64,000 bases of DNA, taken from assembly GCF_040813715.1 (NCBI RefSeq), contig NZ_JBFOCH010000001.1; one strand, given 5' to 3'. The DNA comes from Mesorhizobium_K marinum (lineage in GTDB: Bacteria; Pseudomonadota; Alphaproteobacteria; Rhizobiales; Rhizobiaceae). A model generated the notes under the pieces. That model saw nothing but the letters and a program-made list of their open reading frames with translations, ran no database searches and had not been told where the DNA came from. This document shows, piece after piece, positions 33,851 through 43,719 of the stretch (position 1 is its first letter; each line of letters begins with the position of its first letter). Made by a program: the position numbers and the translations under genes.

Positions 33851-35602
33851 ATGAAAGCCTTCCAGCTCGTCCTGATCAAACCGTCGCACTACGACGACGA
33901 CGGCTACGTCATCCGCTGGTGGCGGGCCATGACGCCATCGAACTCGCTTGCAGCGGTGTACGGCATCGCCGCCGACTGCGCCGAGCGCCAGGTGCTCGGG
34001 TCCGACGTCGCCATCGAGATCCAGGTGATCGACGAGACGAACACCCGCGTGGACATTCCCGCGCTGCTTGCCCGCTTCGCGCGAAACGACAATTTCGGTT
34101 GCGTCGCCCTGGTCGGCGTCCAGTCGAACCAGTATCCGCGCGCCCTCGACATCGCCCGGCCGTTCCGCGCGGCGGGCATCGAAGTGGCAATCGGCGGCTT
34201 CCACGTGTCGGGCTGCCTCTCGATGCTCGACGGCCACGCGGTCGGGCTCGACGCCTGCCGCGACATGGGCATCGCCATCTTCGCCGGCGAGGCGGAGGGC
34301 CGCCTCGATGCGGTGATCGCCGACGCGGCGGCGGGGCGCCTGGCGCCGGTCTACAACTACATGAACGACCTGCCGGGGATGGAGGGCACGCCCGTGCCGT
34401 TCCTGCCCAGGAAGCATGTCGAACGCACGCTGGGCGCGAGTTCCAGCTTCGACGCCGGGCGCGGCTGTCCCTACCAGTGCTCCTTCTGCACGATCATCAA
34501 CGTGCAGGGTCGCAAGTCGCGCTACCGCTCGGCCGACGACGTCGAACGCATCGTCCGCCTGAACTGGGCGCAGGGCATCCGCAAGTTCTTCATCACCGAC
34601 GACAATTTCGCGCGCAACCGGGAGTGGGAGACGACCTTCGACCGGCTGATCGAGCTGCGCGAAAAGGAAGGCATTCCGCTCGGCCTGATGATCCAGGTCG
34701 ACACGCTCTGCCACAAGATCCCGGGCTTCATGGAGAAGGCCAGGAGGGCCGGCGTCAACAAGGTGTTCATCGGGCTGGAGAACATCAACCCGGCGAACCT
34801 GGCCGCGGCGAAGAAGCGCCAGAACAAGATCACCGAATACCGCAAGATGCTGCTGGCCTGGAAGGCGCAGGGCATCCTGACGATCGCGGGATACATCCTG
34901 GGTTTCCCCGCCGATACCGCCGAGACGATCCGGCGCGACATCGAGATCATCAAGCAGGAGCTGCCCATCGACCTGCTGGAGTTCTTCTGCCTGACGCCGC
35001 TGCCGGGTTCGGAAGACCACCAGACGCTGTGGAGGAACGGCGTCGCGATGGACCCGGACCTCAACAACTACGACGTCGAGCACGTCTGCACGGCGCATGC
35101 GCGCATGAGCCCGCAGGAATGGCGCGACATCTACCACGAGGCCTGGCATCTCTACTACACGCCGGCCCACATGAAGGTCCTGCTGAGGCGGGCGGCGGCC
35201 ACCGGCGTGCCTATCGGCAACCTGGCGAAATACCTGCTCACGTTCTCGACCACCGACCGGCTGGAAAACGTGCATCCTCTGCAGGGCGGCATCCTGCGCC
35301 TGAAACGCCCGTCCGAGCGGCGGCCCGGCATGCCGCGTGAAAGCGCTTGGCTCTTCTGGCCCCGCTTCGCATGGCACACCGCCGCCAAGCACGCCGCCCT
35401 CGCCGCAGCGGCGGCGCGGCTTCTGGCCTGGCAGACCGCAATCAGCCGCAGCCCCGGCGCGCGCGACTATACCGACCAGGCGCTGACGCCGGTCGGCGAG
35501 GACGACGACGCGCTCGACCTGCTGACCAAGACGACCGGCGCGCAGGCCGCGGTCGCCCATATCCGGAAGGTCGCGGAACTGACCGCCGCACGAAGCGCCT
35601 GA
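33851..35602 (+). CDS. B12-binding domain / radical SAM protein
   Basis: Predicted radical-SAM enzyme of the cobalamin-dependent type. The N-terminal B12-binding-like fold (about residues 1-150) includes ALVGVQSNQYPRAL and AIGGFHVSG. The [4Fe-4S] motif CxxxCxxC is in GRGCPYQCSFCTI (about 201-213), followed by the SAM-binding barrel (FITDDNFARN, FIGLENINP). The 583-residue length includes a C-terminal extension of about 180 residues. Members related to this group act in hopanoid and other lipid pathways, but the substrate here is unknown. It starts 137 bases after secA, with a palindrome in front and a flippase gene behind. Confidence 0.82.
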   Translation: MKAFQLVLIKPSHYDDDGYVIRWWRAMTPSNSLAAVYGIAADCAERQVLGSDVAIEIQVIDETNTRVDIPALLARFARNDNFGCVALVGVQSNQYPRALDIARPFRAAGIEVAIGGFHVSGCLSMLDGHAVGLDACRDMGIAIFAGEAEGRLDAVIADAAAGRLAPVYNYMNDLPGMEGTPVPFLPRKHVERTLGASSSFDAGRGCPYQCSFCTIINVQGRKSRYRSADDVERIVRLNWAQGIRKFFITDDNFARNREWETTFDRLIELREKEGIPLGLMIQVDTLCHKIPGFMEKARRAGVNKVFIGLENINPANLAAAKKRQNKITEYRKMLLAWKAQGILTIAGYILGFPADTAETIRRDIEIIKQELPIDLLEFFCLTPLPGSEDHQTLWRNGVAMDPDLNNYDVEHVCTAHARMSPQEWRDIYHEAWHLYYTPAHMKVLLRRAAATGVPIGNLAKYLLTFSTTDRLENVHPLQGGILRLKRPSERRPGMPRESAWLFWPRFAWHTAAKHAALAAAAARLLAWQTAISRSPGARDYTDQALTPVGEDDDALDLLTKTTGAQAAVAHIRKVAELTAARSA

Positions 35603-35718
35603 CCGCCGAGAGGCGAGAAAGTCCGGTCGCGCAGGCCATGCGAACCTGCGCCGCCCAATGGTTTCTTAAAGAGTTTTGAATAGGTTGCGCACCGCGGGCG
35701 GAATACGGAGTTCAGCGG

Positions 35719-37119
35719 GTGCGTTTTTCAACGGCAACGACCGCCGAAAGGCTGCTGCCGGAGCGCCTGGCAATGCGCGCGCGGCCGCTGCTCGATCGTA
35801 TCGACGCCGTGCTGTTCAGCCCCGACGAGCGCGGCGAGGCCGGCCGCATGTCGGTCATCGCCTTCGCCATCCGCATCGTCAGCGCCGTCATCGCGTTCGC
35901 GAGCCAGGTGATGCTGGCGCGCTGGATGGGCAGCTTCGAGTACGGCATCTTCGTGCTGGTGTGGATGACCATGGTCATCGGCGGCAACGTGGCCTGCCTC
36001 GGCTTCCACACATCGGTCATCCGCTTCATCCCCGAATACCGGGAGAAGGGAATGCTCGCCGAGCTGCGCGGCGTGCTGGTCGCCAGCCGGATCTTCGTGT
36101 TCCTGGCATCGTCGGCATTCGCCGCGATCGGCGCCCTCGGCGTCGTGCTGCTGTCCGGCTCGATCGAGAGCTACTATGTCGTGCCCTTCGTGCTCGGCTT
36201 CGTCTGCCTGCCGATGATCGCGCTGTCGGACCTGCTGCAGGGCGTGTCGCGGGCGAACTCCTGGGCGGTGCTCGCGCTGTCGCCGACCTATCTGGTGCGC
36301 CCCGTGCTGATCCTAGTGCTGATGGGGCTGGCGCTCGCGCTCGGCCATGGCGCCGACGCCCGTACCGCGCTGATCGTGGCGATCGCGGCGACCTACCTCA
36401 CCACCATCTGGCAGTATGCCGGCATCGCCCGGCGCACGCGCCAGACGCTGGCGGCCGGGCCGCGCACGCTCAACGTGCGGGCCTGGGTCGCCGTGTCGCT
36501 GCCCATCTTCCTCGTCGAGAGCTTCTTCTTCCTGCTGACCAACGCCGACGTGCTGATGGTCGGCTTCTTCATGGAGCCGGAGGATGTCGCCGTCTACTTC
36601 GCCACCGTGAAGACGCTGGCGCTCGTGCATTTCGTCTATTTCGCGGTCAAGACCGGCGCGGCGCAGCGCTACGCCGCCTACACGCACGGCGACACGGCCA
36701 AGCTCGCCGCCTTCGCGCGCGACACCGTGTCCTGGACGTTCTGGCCGTCGCTGCTCATGGCGATCGTCGTGCTGGCGCTCGGCGAGGTCATGCTGAAGCT
36801 GTTCGGCCCCGGTTTCGACGTCGGCTATCCGCTGCTTTTCCCGCTGGTCGTCGGCGTCGTCGCCCGGGCCTCGGTCGGGCCGGCCGAAAGCCTGCTCACC
36901 ATGACCGGGAACCAGAACGCCTGCGCCGTCGTCTACGCGGTCACGCTGGTCCTCAACATCGCGCTCAGCGTCGCGCTCATTCCCGCGTTCGGCCTGTGGG
37001 GCGCGGCGATCGCCACCGCCGCGGCAATGATCTTCGAAGCGGCGGCGCTGACCTTCACGGCGTGGCGCAGGCTCGGCATCGTCATGACCATCTTCCACGC
37101 CGGCGGGAGCCGGCCCTGA
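35719..37119 (+). CDS. Lipopolysaccharide/polysaccharide flippase (MATE/Wzx-like)
   Basis: Inner-membrane protein of 466 residues with about 12 hydrophobic segments starting at residue 45 (MSVIAFAIRIVSAVIAFASQ) and the flippase-type turn MLARWMGSFEYGIFVLVW. It probably moves a lipid-linked saccharide or similar lipid across the membrane. The start is GTG 35719 with ACGGAG upstream. The stop TGA overlaps the next gene's ATG as TGATG, so the two are translationally coupled. N37246 begins 127 bases downstream, and one base change in the second copy (TGA to CGA) would remove this stop. Confidence 0.85.
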   Translation: MRFSTATTAERLLPERLAMRARPLLDRIDAVLFSPDERGEAGRMSVIAFAIRIVSAVIAFASQVMLARWMGSFEYGIFVLVWMTMVIGGNVACLGFHTSVIRFIPEYREKGMLAELRGVLVASRIFVFLASSAFAAIGALGVVLLSGSIESYYVVPFVLGFVCLPMIALSDLLQGVSRANSWAVLALSPTYLVRPVLILVLMGLALALGHGADARTALIVAIAATYLTTIWQYAGIARRTRQTLAAGPRTLNVRAWVAVSLPIFLVESFFFLLTNADVLMVGFFMEPEDVAVYFATVKTLALVHFVYFAVKTGAAQRYAAYTHGDTAKLAAFARDTVSWTFWPSLLMAIVVLALGEVMLKLFGPGFDVGYPLLFPLVVGVVARASVGPAESLLTMTGNQNACAVVYAVTLVLNIALSVALIPAFGLWGAAIATAAAMIFEAAALTFTAWRRLGIVMTIFHAGGSRP

Positions 37120-37612
37120 TGACGGCCATCCCGCTTCTGGAGGAGACAAGCAGCCCCTCGAGCACCATGATCGCCGAGCTGGCCGGCATCGACGGCAGCC
37201 GTTTGGACCCGGCGCATCTCGAACTGCTGCGCGACAGCCGCCCGCNGGGCGGGAGCCGGCCCCGATGACGGCCATCCCGCTTCAGGAGGAGACAAGCAGC
37301 CCCTCGAGCACCATGATCGCCGAACTGGCCGGCATCGACGGCAGCCGTTTGGACCCGGCGCATCTCGAACTGCTGCGCGACAGCCGCCCGCAGCGACGGC
37401 TCGCCATCTACGCGGCGTCGGCGGGCTTCGACCTTGTCGACGAACTTGACTATCTGAGCNGCACCATGATCGCCGAGCTGGCCGGCATCGACGGCAGCCG
37501 TTTGGACCCGGCGCATCTCGAACTGCTGCGCGACAGCCGCCCGCAGCGACGGCTCGCCATCTACGCGGCGTCGGCGGGCTTCGACCTTGTCGACGAACTT
37601 GACTATCTGAGT
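37102..37612. other. Two unmerged contig joins (triple copy) at the start of the acyltransferase gene
   Basis: Bases 37102-37245 recur at 37248-37391 (around N37246), and 37308-37459 recur at 37461-37612 (around N37460), each with a few differences. The middle contig is only ~213 bases long. Confidence 0.88.
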
Positions 37613-38698
37613 GCGCGCGCCATCGAGCCCAACATCTTCTTCAATCCGCACTTCCTGGCCCCGGCGATGCCGCGCCTCGAGGATCGCGAGGTCCGCCTCG
37701 CCGTCATCCGCGACGGCGCCGGGCCGCGCAGCCGCCTGCGCCTGCTGGCGCCGTTCTCGATCGAGCGCTCGCCGGTGCCGCTCGGCGTCTCCATCATGCG
37801 CATCTGGGCCAATCCCTTCGGGCCTCTCGGCGCGCCGCTGATCGACCGCGACGACCCGGCCGGCGTCATCGAAGACTTTTTCGCCATGCTGTCGCGGCCG
37901 CACCTGAAGCTGCCGAGGGTGCTGGTGCTGCCCGACATGCGGCTCGACGGCCCGGTTGCGGCGATGCTGCGCAACGTCGCCGACCTGCGCGGGCTGCCCC
38001 TGGTGACCACCGGCCGCGTCGAGCGCGCCTTCCTGGAAAGCGGGCTCGACGGCGAGGCCTACCTCAAGCGCGCGATGCGCACGCCCCGCTACAACGAGTT
38101 TCGCCGGCTGAAGCGGCGCCTCTCCGAGCAGGGCGAGGTGGCGCACCATGTGGCGCGCGGGTCGGGGGAAATCCGCCACGCGGTCGAGACCTTCCTGGCG
38201 CTGGAGGCGGCCGGCTGGAAGGGCCGCGTGCGCACCGCCATGGTGATCGACCGCTACCAGGCCGCCTTCGCGCGCGAGGCCGTGCACCGGCTTGCCGAGC
38301 GCGACCTCTGCCGCGTTCATTCGCTGACGCTGGACGGCAGGCCGATCGCCAGCCTCATCGTCTTCGTCGAGGCCGGCGTCGCCTACACCTGGAAGACCGC
38401 CTATGACGAGGAGTTTTCGGCCTTCTCGCCGGGCACGCTCCTGATGATCGAGGTCACCAAGCAGCACCTCGACGATCCCAACATCGAGCAGACCGATTCC
38501 TGCGCGGTGCCCGACCACCCCATGGTGTCGAGGCTGTGGAGCGAACGAAAGCCAATCGGGACGCTGGTCATCGGCATGAGCCCGGCGGCCGACCGCATCA
38601 CGCGGCAGGCCGCGTCGCAGCTGCATCTCTATCGCGAGACGCGCCAGATCGCCCGCCGCATCCGCGACCGCGTCAGGGGCCTGCTCAGACGCCGGTGA
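37119..38698 (+). CDS. GNAT/FemAB-type acyltransferase (CelD/BcsL-like), disturbed by two assembly joins
   Basis: Predicted acyltransferase of the CelD/BioF2 group, which often modifies exopolysaccharides. C-terminal GNAT features are ETFLALEAAGWKGR, LDGRPIASLIVFVEAGVAYTWKTAYDEEF and SPGTLLMIE. The first ~70 residues appear three times because of N37246 and N37460. Deleting 146 and 153 bases gives one 426-residue frame from ATG 37119, directly coupled to the flippase; the frame actually open in this sequence starts at ATG 37265. The gene overlaps the convergent acyl-CoA ligase gene by 14 bases. Confidence 0.82.
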
Positions 38699-40424
38699 CC
38701 TGCGACGCCTCGCGCCGCGCGCGTTCGCGAAAGATGCGGCGGATCACCTTGCCGGTGGTGGTGAGCGGCATGGAATCGACGAATTCGACCTCGCGCGGAT
38801 ATTCATGCGCCGACAGACGCTCGCGCACCCAGCGCGAAATGCCGGCGGCGAGTTCCGGGCTGCCGGCGAAGCCCTCCTTCAGCACCACATAGGCCTTGAC
38901 GATCTCGGTCCTCAGCACGTCCGGCTTGCCGACCGCCGCGGCGAGGGCCACGGCCGGGTGGCCGGTCAGGCAGTCCTCGATCTCGCCGGGCCCGATGCGG
39001 AAGCCGGCCGAGGTGATGACGTCGTCGTCGCGGCCGAAGAACTGGACGTAGCCGTCCTCGTCCTCGACGCCCTGGTCCCCGGTCGTCATCCAGTCGCCGA
39101 CGAACTTGCGCCGCGTCGCCTCGGGGCTCTGCCAGTATTCAAGGAACATCACGGGATCGGGCCGGGCGACCGCGATCTGGCCGACCGTGCCTGATCGCAC
39201 CGGCCGTCCCTCGCCGTCGATGATGGCGACGCGATGCCCGGGAACGACCTTGCCGATGGCGCCGGCCCGGCTGACGCCGATGCCCGCGCAGGAGCCGAGC
39301 ACCAGATTGCACTCTGTCTGCCCGTAGAACTCGTTCGGCGTGACGCCGAGCGCCGCCTTCGTCCAGTCGTAGGTTTCGCGGCCGAGCGCCTCGCCGGCGG
39401 TGCACACCGAGCGCAGCGCCAGCCGGAACCGGCCGCCGATGTCGGGCGCCGACTTGAGCATGCGCAGCGCCGTCGGCGGGATGAAGGCGTTGCGGACCGC
39501 GAGCTTCTCGAGCAGGACGAGCGCCGTTTCCGGGTCGAACTTCTCGAAACGCGCGGCGACCGCCGGCACGCCGAGATAGAGCGCGGGCAGCAGGGCATTG
39601 AGCAGGCCGCCGGCCCAGGCCCAGTCGGCCGGCGTCCACATCAGGTCGCCCGGCCGCGGCAGGAATTCATAGGCCATCTGCACCCCGGGAAGATGGCCGA
39701 GGAGAACCCGGTGCGGCAGCAGCGCGCCCTTGGGCGGCCCGGTGGTGCCGGAGGTGAAGATCATCAGCGCCGGATCGTCGGGCCCGGTATCCTCCGCGAC
39801 GAAGTCGGCGGAATGGCCTGCCACCAGGCGATCGAAATCGTCACGGCCGGCGTCCGCGCCGACCACCACCATCCCGTCGAAGGCCGGCATCCGGCCGGCG
39901 ATGCCGGCGAGTTTGGCGGCGCCCGCGGCATTGGTCACGGCGAGTTTCACGCCCGCGGTCTGCAGGCGGTATTCCAGCGCCTCGACGCCGAAAAGCAGGG
40001 CCAGCGGCACGGCGATGGCGCCGAGCCTGTAGATCGCGANTTTCACGCCCGCGGTCTGCAGCCGGTATTCCAGCGCCTCGACGCCGAAAAGCAGGGCCAG
40101 CGGCACGGCGATGGCGCCGAGCTTGTAGATCGCGAGATGCGCGACCACGGTTTCGAAACTCTGCGGAAGCAGCAGCGCCACCCGGTCGCCGCGCCCGATG
40201 CCGCGGGCGCGCAGCGCATTGGCGAAGGCGTTCGAGCGCGCGGCGAGCGCGCCGTAGCTCAGCCGATCCGGCGCGCCGTCGATGCGATAGTCGAGGAGCG
40301 CGGTGCGGTCGGGGTCGAGCGCCGCCCAGCGGTCGGCGACCGCCGTCCCGATGTTGAAGCGGCCGGGGATGGTCCAGCGAAAATCCCTGTAGAGCGAACG
40401 ATAGTCATCGCGCCGTTCGAGCAT
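38685..40424 (-). CDS. Acyl-CoA synthetase (AMP-forming, medium-chain ACSM-like), with an in-frame duplicated segment from an assembly join
   Basis: Adenylate-forming ligase that activates a carboxylic acid to its CoA ester. The AMP/ATP loop MIFTSGTTGPPKGALLPH is near position 39740. The later motifs GEFWREAA-like are absent but YGQTE (A5), TTGDQGVEDEDGYVQFFGRDDD (A7/A8) and the catalytic lysine in LTTTGKVIRR (A10) are present. N40040 duplicates 32 residues; removing 96 bases gives 547 residues. ATG 40424 has AGGA upstream. It faces the acyltransferase gene. Substrate unknown; ACSM relatives use medium-chain or aromatic acids. Confidence 0.87.
   Translation of the reverse strand: MLERRDDYRSLYRDFRWTIPGRFNIGTAVADRWAALDPDRTALLDYRIDGAPDRLSYGALAARSNAFANALRARGIGRGDRVALLLPQSFETVVAHLAIYKLGAIAVPLALLFGVEALEYRLQTAGVKXAIYRLGAIAVPLALLFGVEALEYRLQTAGVKLAVTNAAGAAKLAGIAGRMPAFDGMVVVGADAGRDDFDRLVAGHSADFVAEDTGPDDPALMIFTSGTTGPPKGALLPHRVLLGHLPGVQMAYEFLPRPGDLMWTPADWAWAGGLLNALLPALYLGVPAVAARFEKFDPETALVLLEKLAVRNAFIPPTALRMLKSAPDIGGRFRLALRSVCTAGEALGRETYDWTKAALGVTPNEFYGQTECNLVLGSCAGIGVSRAGAIGKVVPGHRVAIIDGEGRPVRSGTVGQIAVARPDPVMFLEYWQSPEATRRKFVGDWMTTGDQGVEDEDGYVQFFGRDDDVITSAGFRIGPGEIEDCLTGHPAVALAAAVGKPDVLRTEIVKAYVVLKEGFAGSPELAAGISRWVRERLSAHEYPREVEFVDSMPLTTTGKVIRRIFRERARREASQVTGV
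39945..40135. other. Unmerged contig join inside the acyl-CoA synthetase gene
   Basis: Bases 39945-40039 recur at 40041-40135 with two differences, around N40040. The 96-base offset keeps the frame. Confidence 0.85.
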
Positions 40425-40664
40425 GAACGTCCTGGTCTCCGCTCCTCCGCGAGCTGCAAACCGTGCGGACCCGGCGACGACCGGGACCGGGAGCCGCGGC
40501 GCCCCCCGGCGCCCGCGACCTTCCGGCTTCTCGTAAGGCCTGCCTCGGCTCGCTGCAAGTCGGAGCCGACGCTCGCTGCGGCAGGCGGTGCATCCGGGCT
40601 GCATTGCGAGTACCGAGCGGCGACCGGCTCGCGCTGCGGCCATCCATGGCCGCCGCGGGCCAGG

Positions 40665-41951
40665 TCAGTTGAGAAAGCCGGCCAGACGCGGCAGCGCCAG
40701 CGACACTTCCGGCACGAGGACGAGGATGAGCAGGAACACGACCTGCACGGCATAGAACGGCAGCATCGCCAGGCTGATCGTCTCGATCTTGAGCTTGCTC
40801 ACGCTGGCGGCAGCAAACAGACACGGCCCCACCGGCGGCGTGGTCAGGCCGACGACGAGCGTAAGGGCCATCACGATGCCGAAGTGAATGGGATGGATGC
40901 CGCCGCTGACGGCCACCGGGGCAAGGATCGGCGCCATCACGATGAGCGCCGCGCCGGAATCCATGAACATGCCGACGACAAGCAGGACGCCGACGATCAA
41001 CAGCAGCAGCATCACCGGATCGGAGGCCACGCCGACCAGCGAACCGGCGATGGTCTCCGGAATGCGTTCAAGGCCGATGAACCAGCCGAAGACATTGGCC
41101 GTGGCAAGCACCATGAAGATGACCGAGGTCATCACGCCCGCCCTGAGCAGGCAGCCCGGTATGTCGGAGAACTTCAGGCTGCGCTTGATGAACAGCCCGA
41201 TGACCAGGATGTAGGCGACGGCCAGCGCCGCGGCCTCGGTCGCCGTGACGATGCCGCTCAGTATGCCTCCCAGAATGATGAACGGCATCGCCATCGGCAG
41301 CGCCGCGTTGACCGATATGGCCATGAATTCCTGTGAGCTCAGGCGCGTGTCGCGGCGGGGGAAATCGTACTTGCGCGCGAGGACGACGACGACCGCCATC
41401 AGAAGCAGAATGAGCAGCAGGCCGGGCACGATGGACGCAAGGAAGATGGCGGCCACCGACACCTGGGCGACCGAGGCATAGAGCATAAGGATGATGCTCG
41501 GCGGGATGATCGCTCCGACAATCGACGAGGCCACCGTCAGGGCCGTGGCAAAGCGCTTGTCATACCCCATGGTCTCCATCGCCTTGATTTCGATGGACCC
41601 AAGGGTGGCGATGTCGGCAAGCGCCGAGCCGGACATGGTCGAAAAGAGCGCGCTGGCCACGATGTTGACATGGGCGAGGCCGCCGCGCAGCCGGCCGACC
41701 AAGGCGTCGGCGAACTTCACGATGTCTTCGATCGCCCTCGACGCCGTCATCAGCTCGGCGGCGAGAAAGAAGAACGGAATGGCCATGATCGTGAAGACGT
41801 TGAGCCCGGCAAAGACGCGCTGCGGCACGAGAAGCATGAATTGCGCTCCCCCCGCATTGAACATCAGCCATAGCGAGACCAGGCCTACGACAAAGGCGAT
41901 CGGAATTCCGACGAGCAGGAGAAAAACGAACGCGATTCCAGCGAATGCCAT
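40665..41951 (-). CDS. TRAP transporter large permease (DctM family)
   Basis: Large membrane subunit of a tripartite ATP-independent periplasmic transporter, driven by a sodium or proton gradient. 428 residues with about 12 hydrophobic segments, and DctM-type signatures such as MTASRAIEDIVKFADALVGRLRGGLAHVNI and IPPSIILMLYA. It is the last gene of the leftward operon dctP-type, dctQ-type, dctM-type, 16 bases after the small permease. About 240 bases of GC-rich sequence with no clear feature separate it from the acyl-CoA synthetase gene. Confidence 0.94.
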   Translation of the reverse strand: MAFAGIAFVFLLLVGIPIAFVVGLVSLWLMFNAGGAQFMLLVPQRVFAGLNVFTIMAIPFFFLAAELMTASRAIEDIVKFADALVGRLRGGLAHVNIVASALFSTMSGSALADIATLGSIEIKAMETMGYDKRFATALTVASSIVGAIIPPSIILMLYASVAQVSVAAIFLASIVPGLLLILLLMAVVVVLARKYDFPRRDTRLSSQEFMAISVNAALPMAMPFIILGGILSGIVTATEAAALAVAYILVIGLFIKRSLKFSDIPGCLLRAGVMTSVIFMVLATANVFGWFIGLERIPETIAGSLVGVASDPVMLLLLIVGVLLVVGMFMDSGAALIVMAPILAPVAVSGGIHPIHFGIVMALTLVVGLTTPPVGPCLFAAASVSKLKIETISLAMLPFYAVQVVFLLILVLVPEVSLALPRLAGFLN

Positions 41952-41967
41952 CTTGGAGACTCGTCGA

Positions 41968-42483
41968 TCAGGCAGCCGAAGGTGGACCGAAGGGGGACTG
42001 GCTCCTGAGCGTTCGCTGCCAGCCCTCTATCGAGACCGCGACAATCTGGATCAGCATCATGACACCGCCAATCGGCATGGAGGCATAGGCGATCGCCATG
42101 CTCACGCCCAGCGACGAAGAGGTCTGGCGCGGCCCCATCTCGACGGTCAGACGCCAGCTGAACCAGATGAATACGACCAGAAACACCGCGATCATGATGT
42201 TGCCGAAGATGTAGAGCGCACCTCTGACGCGCATCGGCAGTGCGTCCACCAGCAGTGTTATGCCGACGTGATCCAGCTGACGGATGGCGACGCTTGCGCC
42301 GATCATCGTCACTGCCACCATGAGGAAACGCGCGGCTTCGGGCGGCCAGGCCATGGGTATCGGAATGACGAAGCGGAAGAACACGCCCACCAGAACCGAG
42401 AACACCATGCCGGCGACGATCAGGATCGTCAGGAACTTCGCGACGACCAGCAGCCGGTCCGCGAGCTTCATGAAAGCTGCCAT
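41968..42483 (-). CDS. TRAP transporter small permease (DctQ family)
   Basis: Small membrane subunit with four predicted hydrophobic segments (about residues 13-33, 45-65, 88-110, 130-152). Typical DctQ residues occur in VFFRFVIPIPMAWPPEAARFLMVAVTMIGAS. 171 residues. ATG 42483 is preceded by GGAGG. It lies between the binding-protein gene (84 bases upstream) and the large permease gene. Confidence 0.92.
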   Translation of the reverse strand: MAAFMKLADRLLVVAKFLTILIVAGMVFSVLVGVFFRFVIPIPMAWPPEAARFLMVAVTMIGASVAIRQLDHVGITLLVDALPMRVRGALYIFGNIMIAVFLVVFIWFSWRLTVEMGPRQTSSSLGVSMAIAYASMPIGGVMMLIQIVAVSIEGWQRTLRSQSPFGPPSAA

Positions 42484-42566
42484 GCCTCATTCCTCCCCGG
42501 GCGTGTCTAGCACGGCTTTTGCAGGCCGACGCCTCGCGGCGCCAGCCTGCAATTTCGAATGTCCCG

Positions 42567-43607
42567 CTAGTCCACCTTGAGGTCGGACTCGGCGGCAGCG
42601 ACGGCCGCCTTGAAACCGTCAACCTGGTCCTGGCCGAACTGGCCGACCATCCATTCGACCACCTTTGGCTGGGCGGTGTCGCGGAATGCGGCGATCTGCT
42701 CGGGGCTCGCGGACGTGACCTCGACGCCGCGGCGGCGGAATTCCTCGACCACGTCGCCGACCAGCGTCTGCGAGACGCCGCGACCGGCGACGGCGGCCTG
42801 ACGGCCGGCCAGCACGACGGCCTGGCGCAGTTCGGGCGGGAGGCCCTGGAACCACTGCTCGTTCACGACGATGAAGACGAGGCTGTATACGTGCTGGTCG
42901 ATGGTCGCGTATTTCAGCACTTCCTGCAGGTTCTGCTGCAGCGTGCCGATGACCGGCAGCTCCGCGCCATCGACGACGCCGGTCTGCAGCGCGCCGTAGA
43001 CTTCGAGCCACGGGATGGCCGTGGGAAGCGCGCCAAGGCTCGAGACCATCTCCTGGTGCGCCGTGATTTCCATCGTGCGTATCTTGAGGTCCTTCATGTC
43101 GGCCGGACCGGTGATCGGGCGGACATTGTTGCCCCAGATCCGGAAGCCGGCATTCTCGCCGATGGCGACGGCGCGCAGGCCGGTGGTTGCCGCCATTTCG
43201 TCGAACAGCGCGTCGCCCCATTCGCCGTCCAGCACGTCCCAGGCCACGACCGCGTTGGGGAACACGTATGGAATGGTGGTCAGCTGGATCTTGGGAAAGA
43301 AGCCGGAGATGGTCGCTTCGTTGGGCGTCGCAGCCTCGAGCACGCCTGCCTGCACGGCTTCGAGGTTCTCGCGCAGGTCGCCGAGGGTGCCGCTCGGGTA
43401 GAGCTCCACGGCCATACGACCACCCGACAGACTTTCGAGCGCGTCCTTGAACGTGCGCATCATCGCATAGGTGTGGTTCGGATAGGCCATCTCGCCGACC
43501 TTCGAAAGCGGCGGATCCACGTTCGGCAGCCGAATCTTGTATTCCTGAGCCAAGGCGGCCGAGCCCATCATCAGCAGCGCCGCAAAGCCGGCAAGGATCT
43601 TCGTCAT
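42567..43607 (-). CDS. TRAP transporter substrate-binding protein (DctP family)
   Basis: Periplasmic binding protein that delivers substrate to the DctQM permease. Signal peptide of about 20 residues (ending SAALAQ), then the DctP fold with SGGRMAVELYPSGTLGD, the conserved arginine region DLKIRTMEITAHQEMVSSLGA, and PWLEVYGALQTGVVDGAE. 346 residues. ATG 43607 follows GGAGGACG. A promoter and an IclR-type operator lie just upstream (43671-43714). The likely ligand is a small organic or sugar acid, given the neighbouring lyase (inference). Confidence 0.93.
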   Translation of the reverse strand: MTKILAGFAALLMMGSAALAQEYKIRLPNVDPPLSKVGEMAYPNHTYAMMRTFKDALESLSGGRMAVELYPSGTLGDLRENLEAVQAGVLEAATPNEATISGFFPKIQLTTIPYVFPNAVVAWDVLDGEWGDALFDEMAATTGLRAVAIGENAGFRIWGNNVRPITGPADMKDLKIRTMEITAHQEMVSSLGALPTAIPWLEVYGALQTGVVDGAELPVIGTLQQNLQEVLKYATIDQHVYSLVFIVVNEQWFQGLPPELRQAVVLAGRQAAVAGRGVSQTLVGDVVEEFRRRGVEVTSASPEQIAAFRDTAQPKVVEWMVGQFGQDQVDGFKAAVAAAESDLKVD

Positions 43608-43670
43608 GATTGTTGCGTCCTCCCAATCCGTCCCCCAATGCCTCCTGCAAGAGGGGAAATTCAGGAACTA

Positions 43671-43714
43671 AATCCCGAATACCGGAACATCATTCAATTG
43701 GGTGGGCATGTCAA
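43671..43714 (-). promoter_or_regulatory. Promoter of the TRAP operon with IclR-type operator
   Basis: On the reverse strand TTGACA (43709-43714) is followed after 17 bases by GATGTT (43686-43691). The palindrome-like site TCCCG-AATA-CCGGAA (within 43671-43690) overlaps the -10 and predicted start. The same motif occurs before the regulator gene and before the lyase gene. Confidence 0.55.
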
Positions 43715-43719
43715 GGCCG

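Noticed and set aside
37119..37612. Internal triple protein repeat at the start of the acyltransferase
   Set aside because: The repeats are bounded by N37246 and N37460 and include the non-coding end of the flippase gene, so they are contig overlaps.
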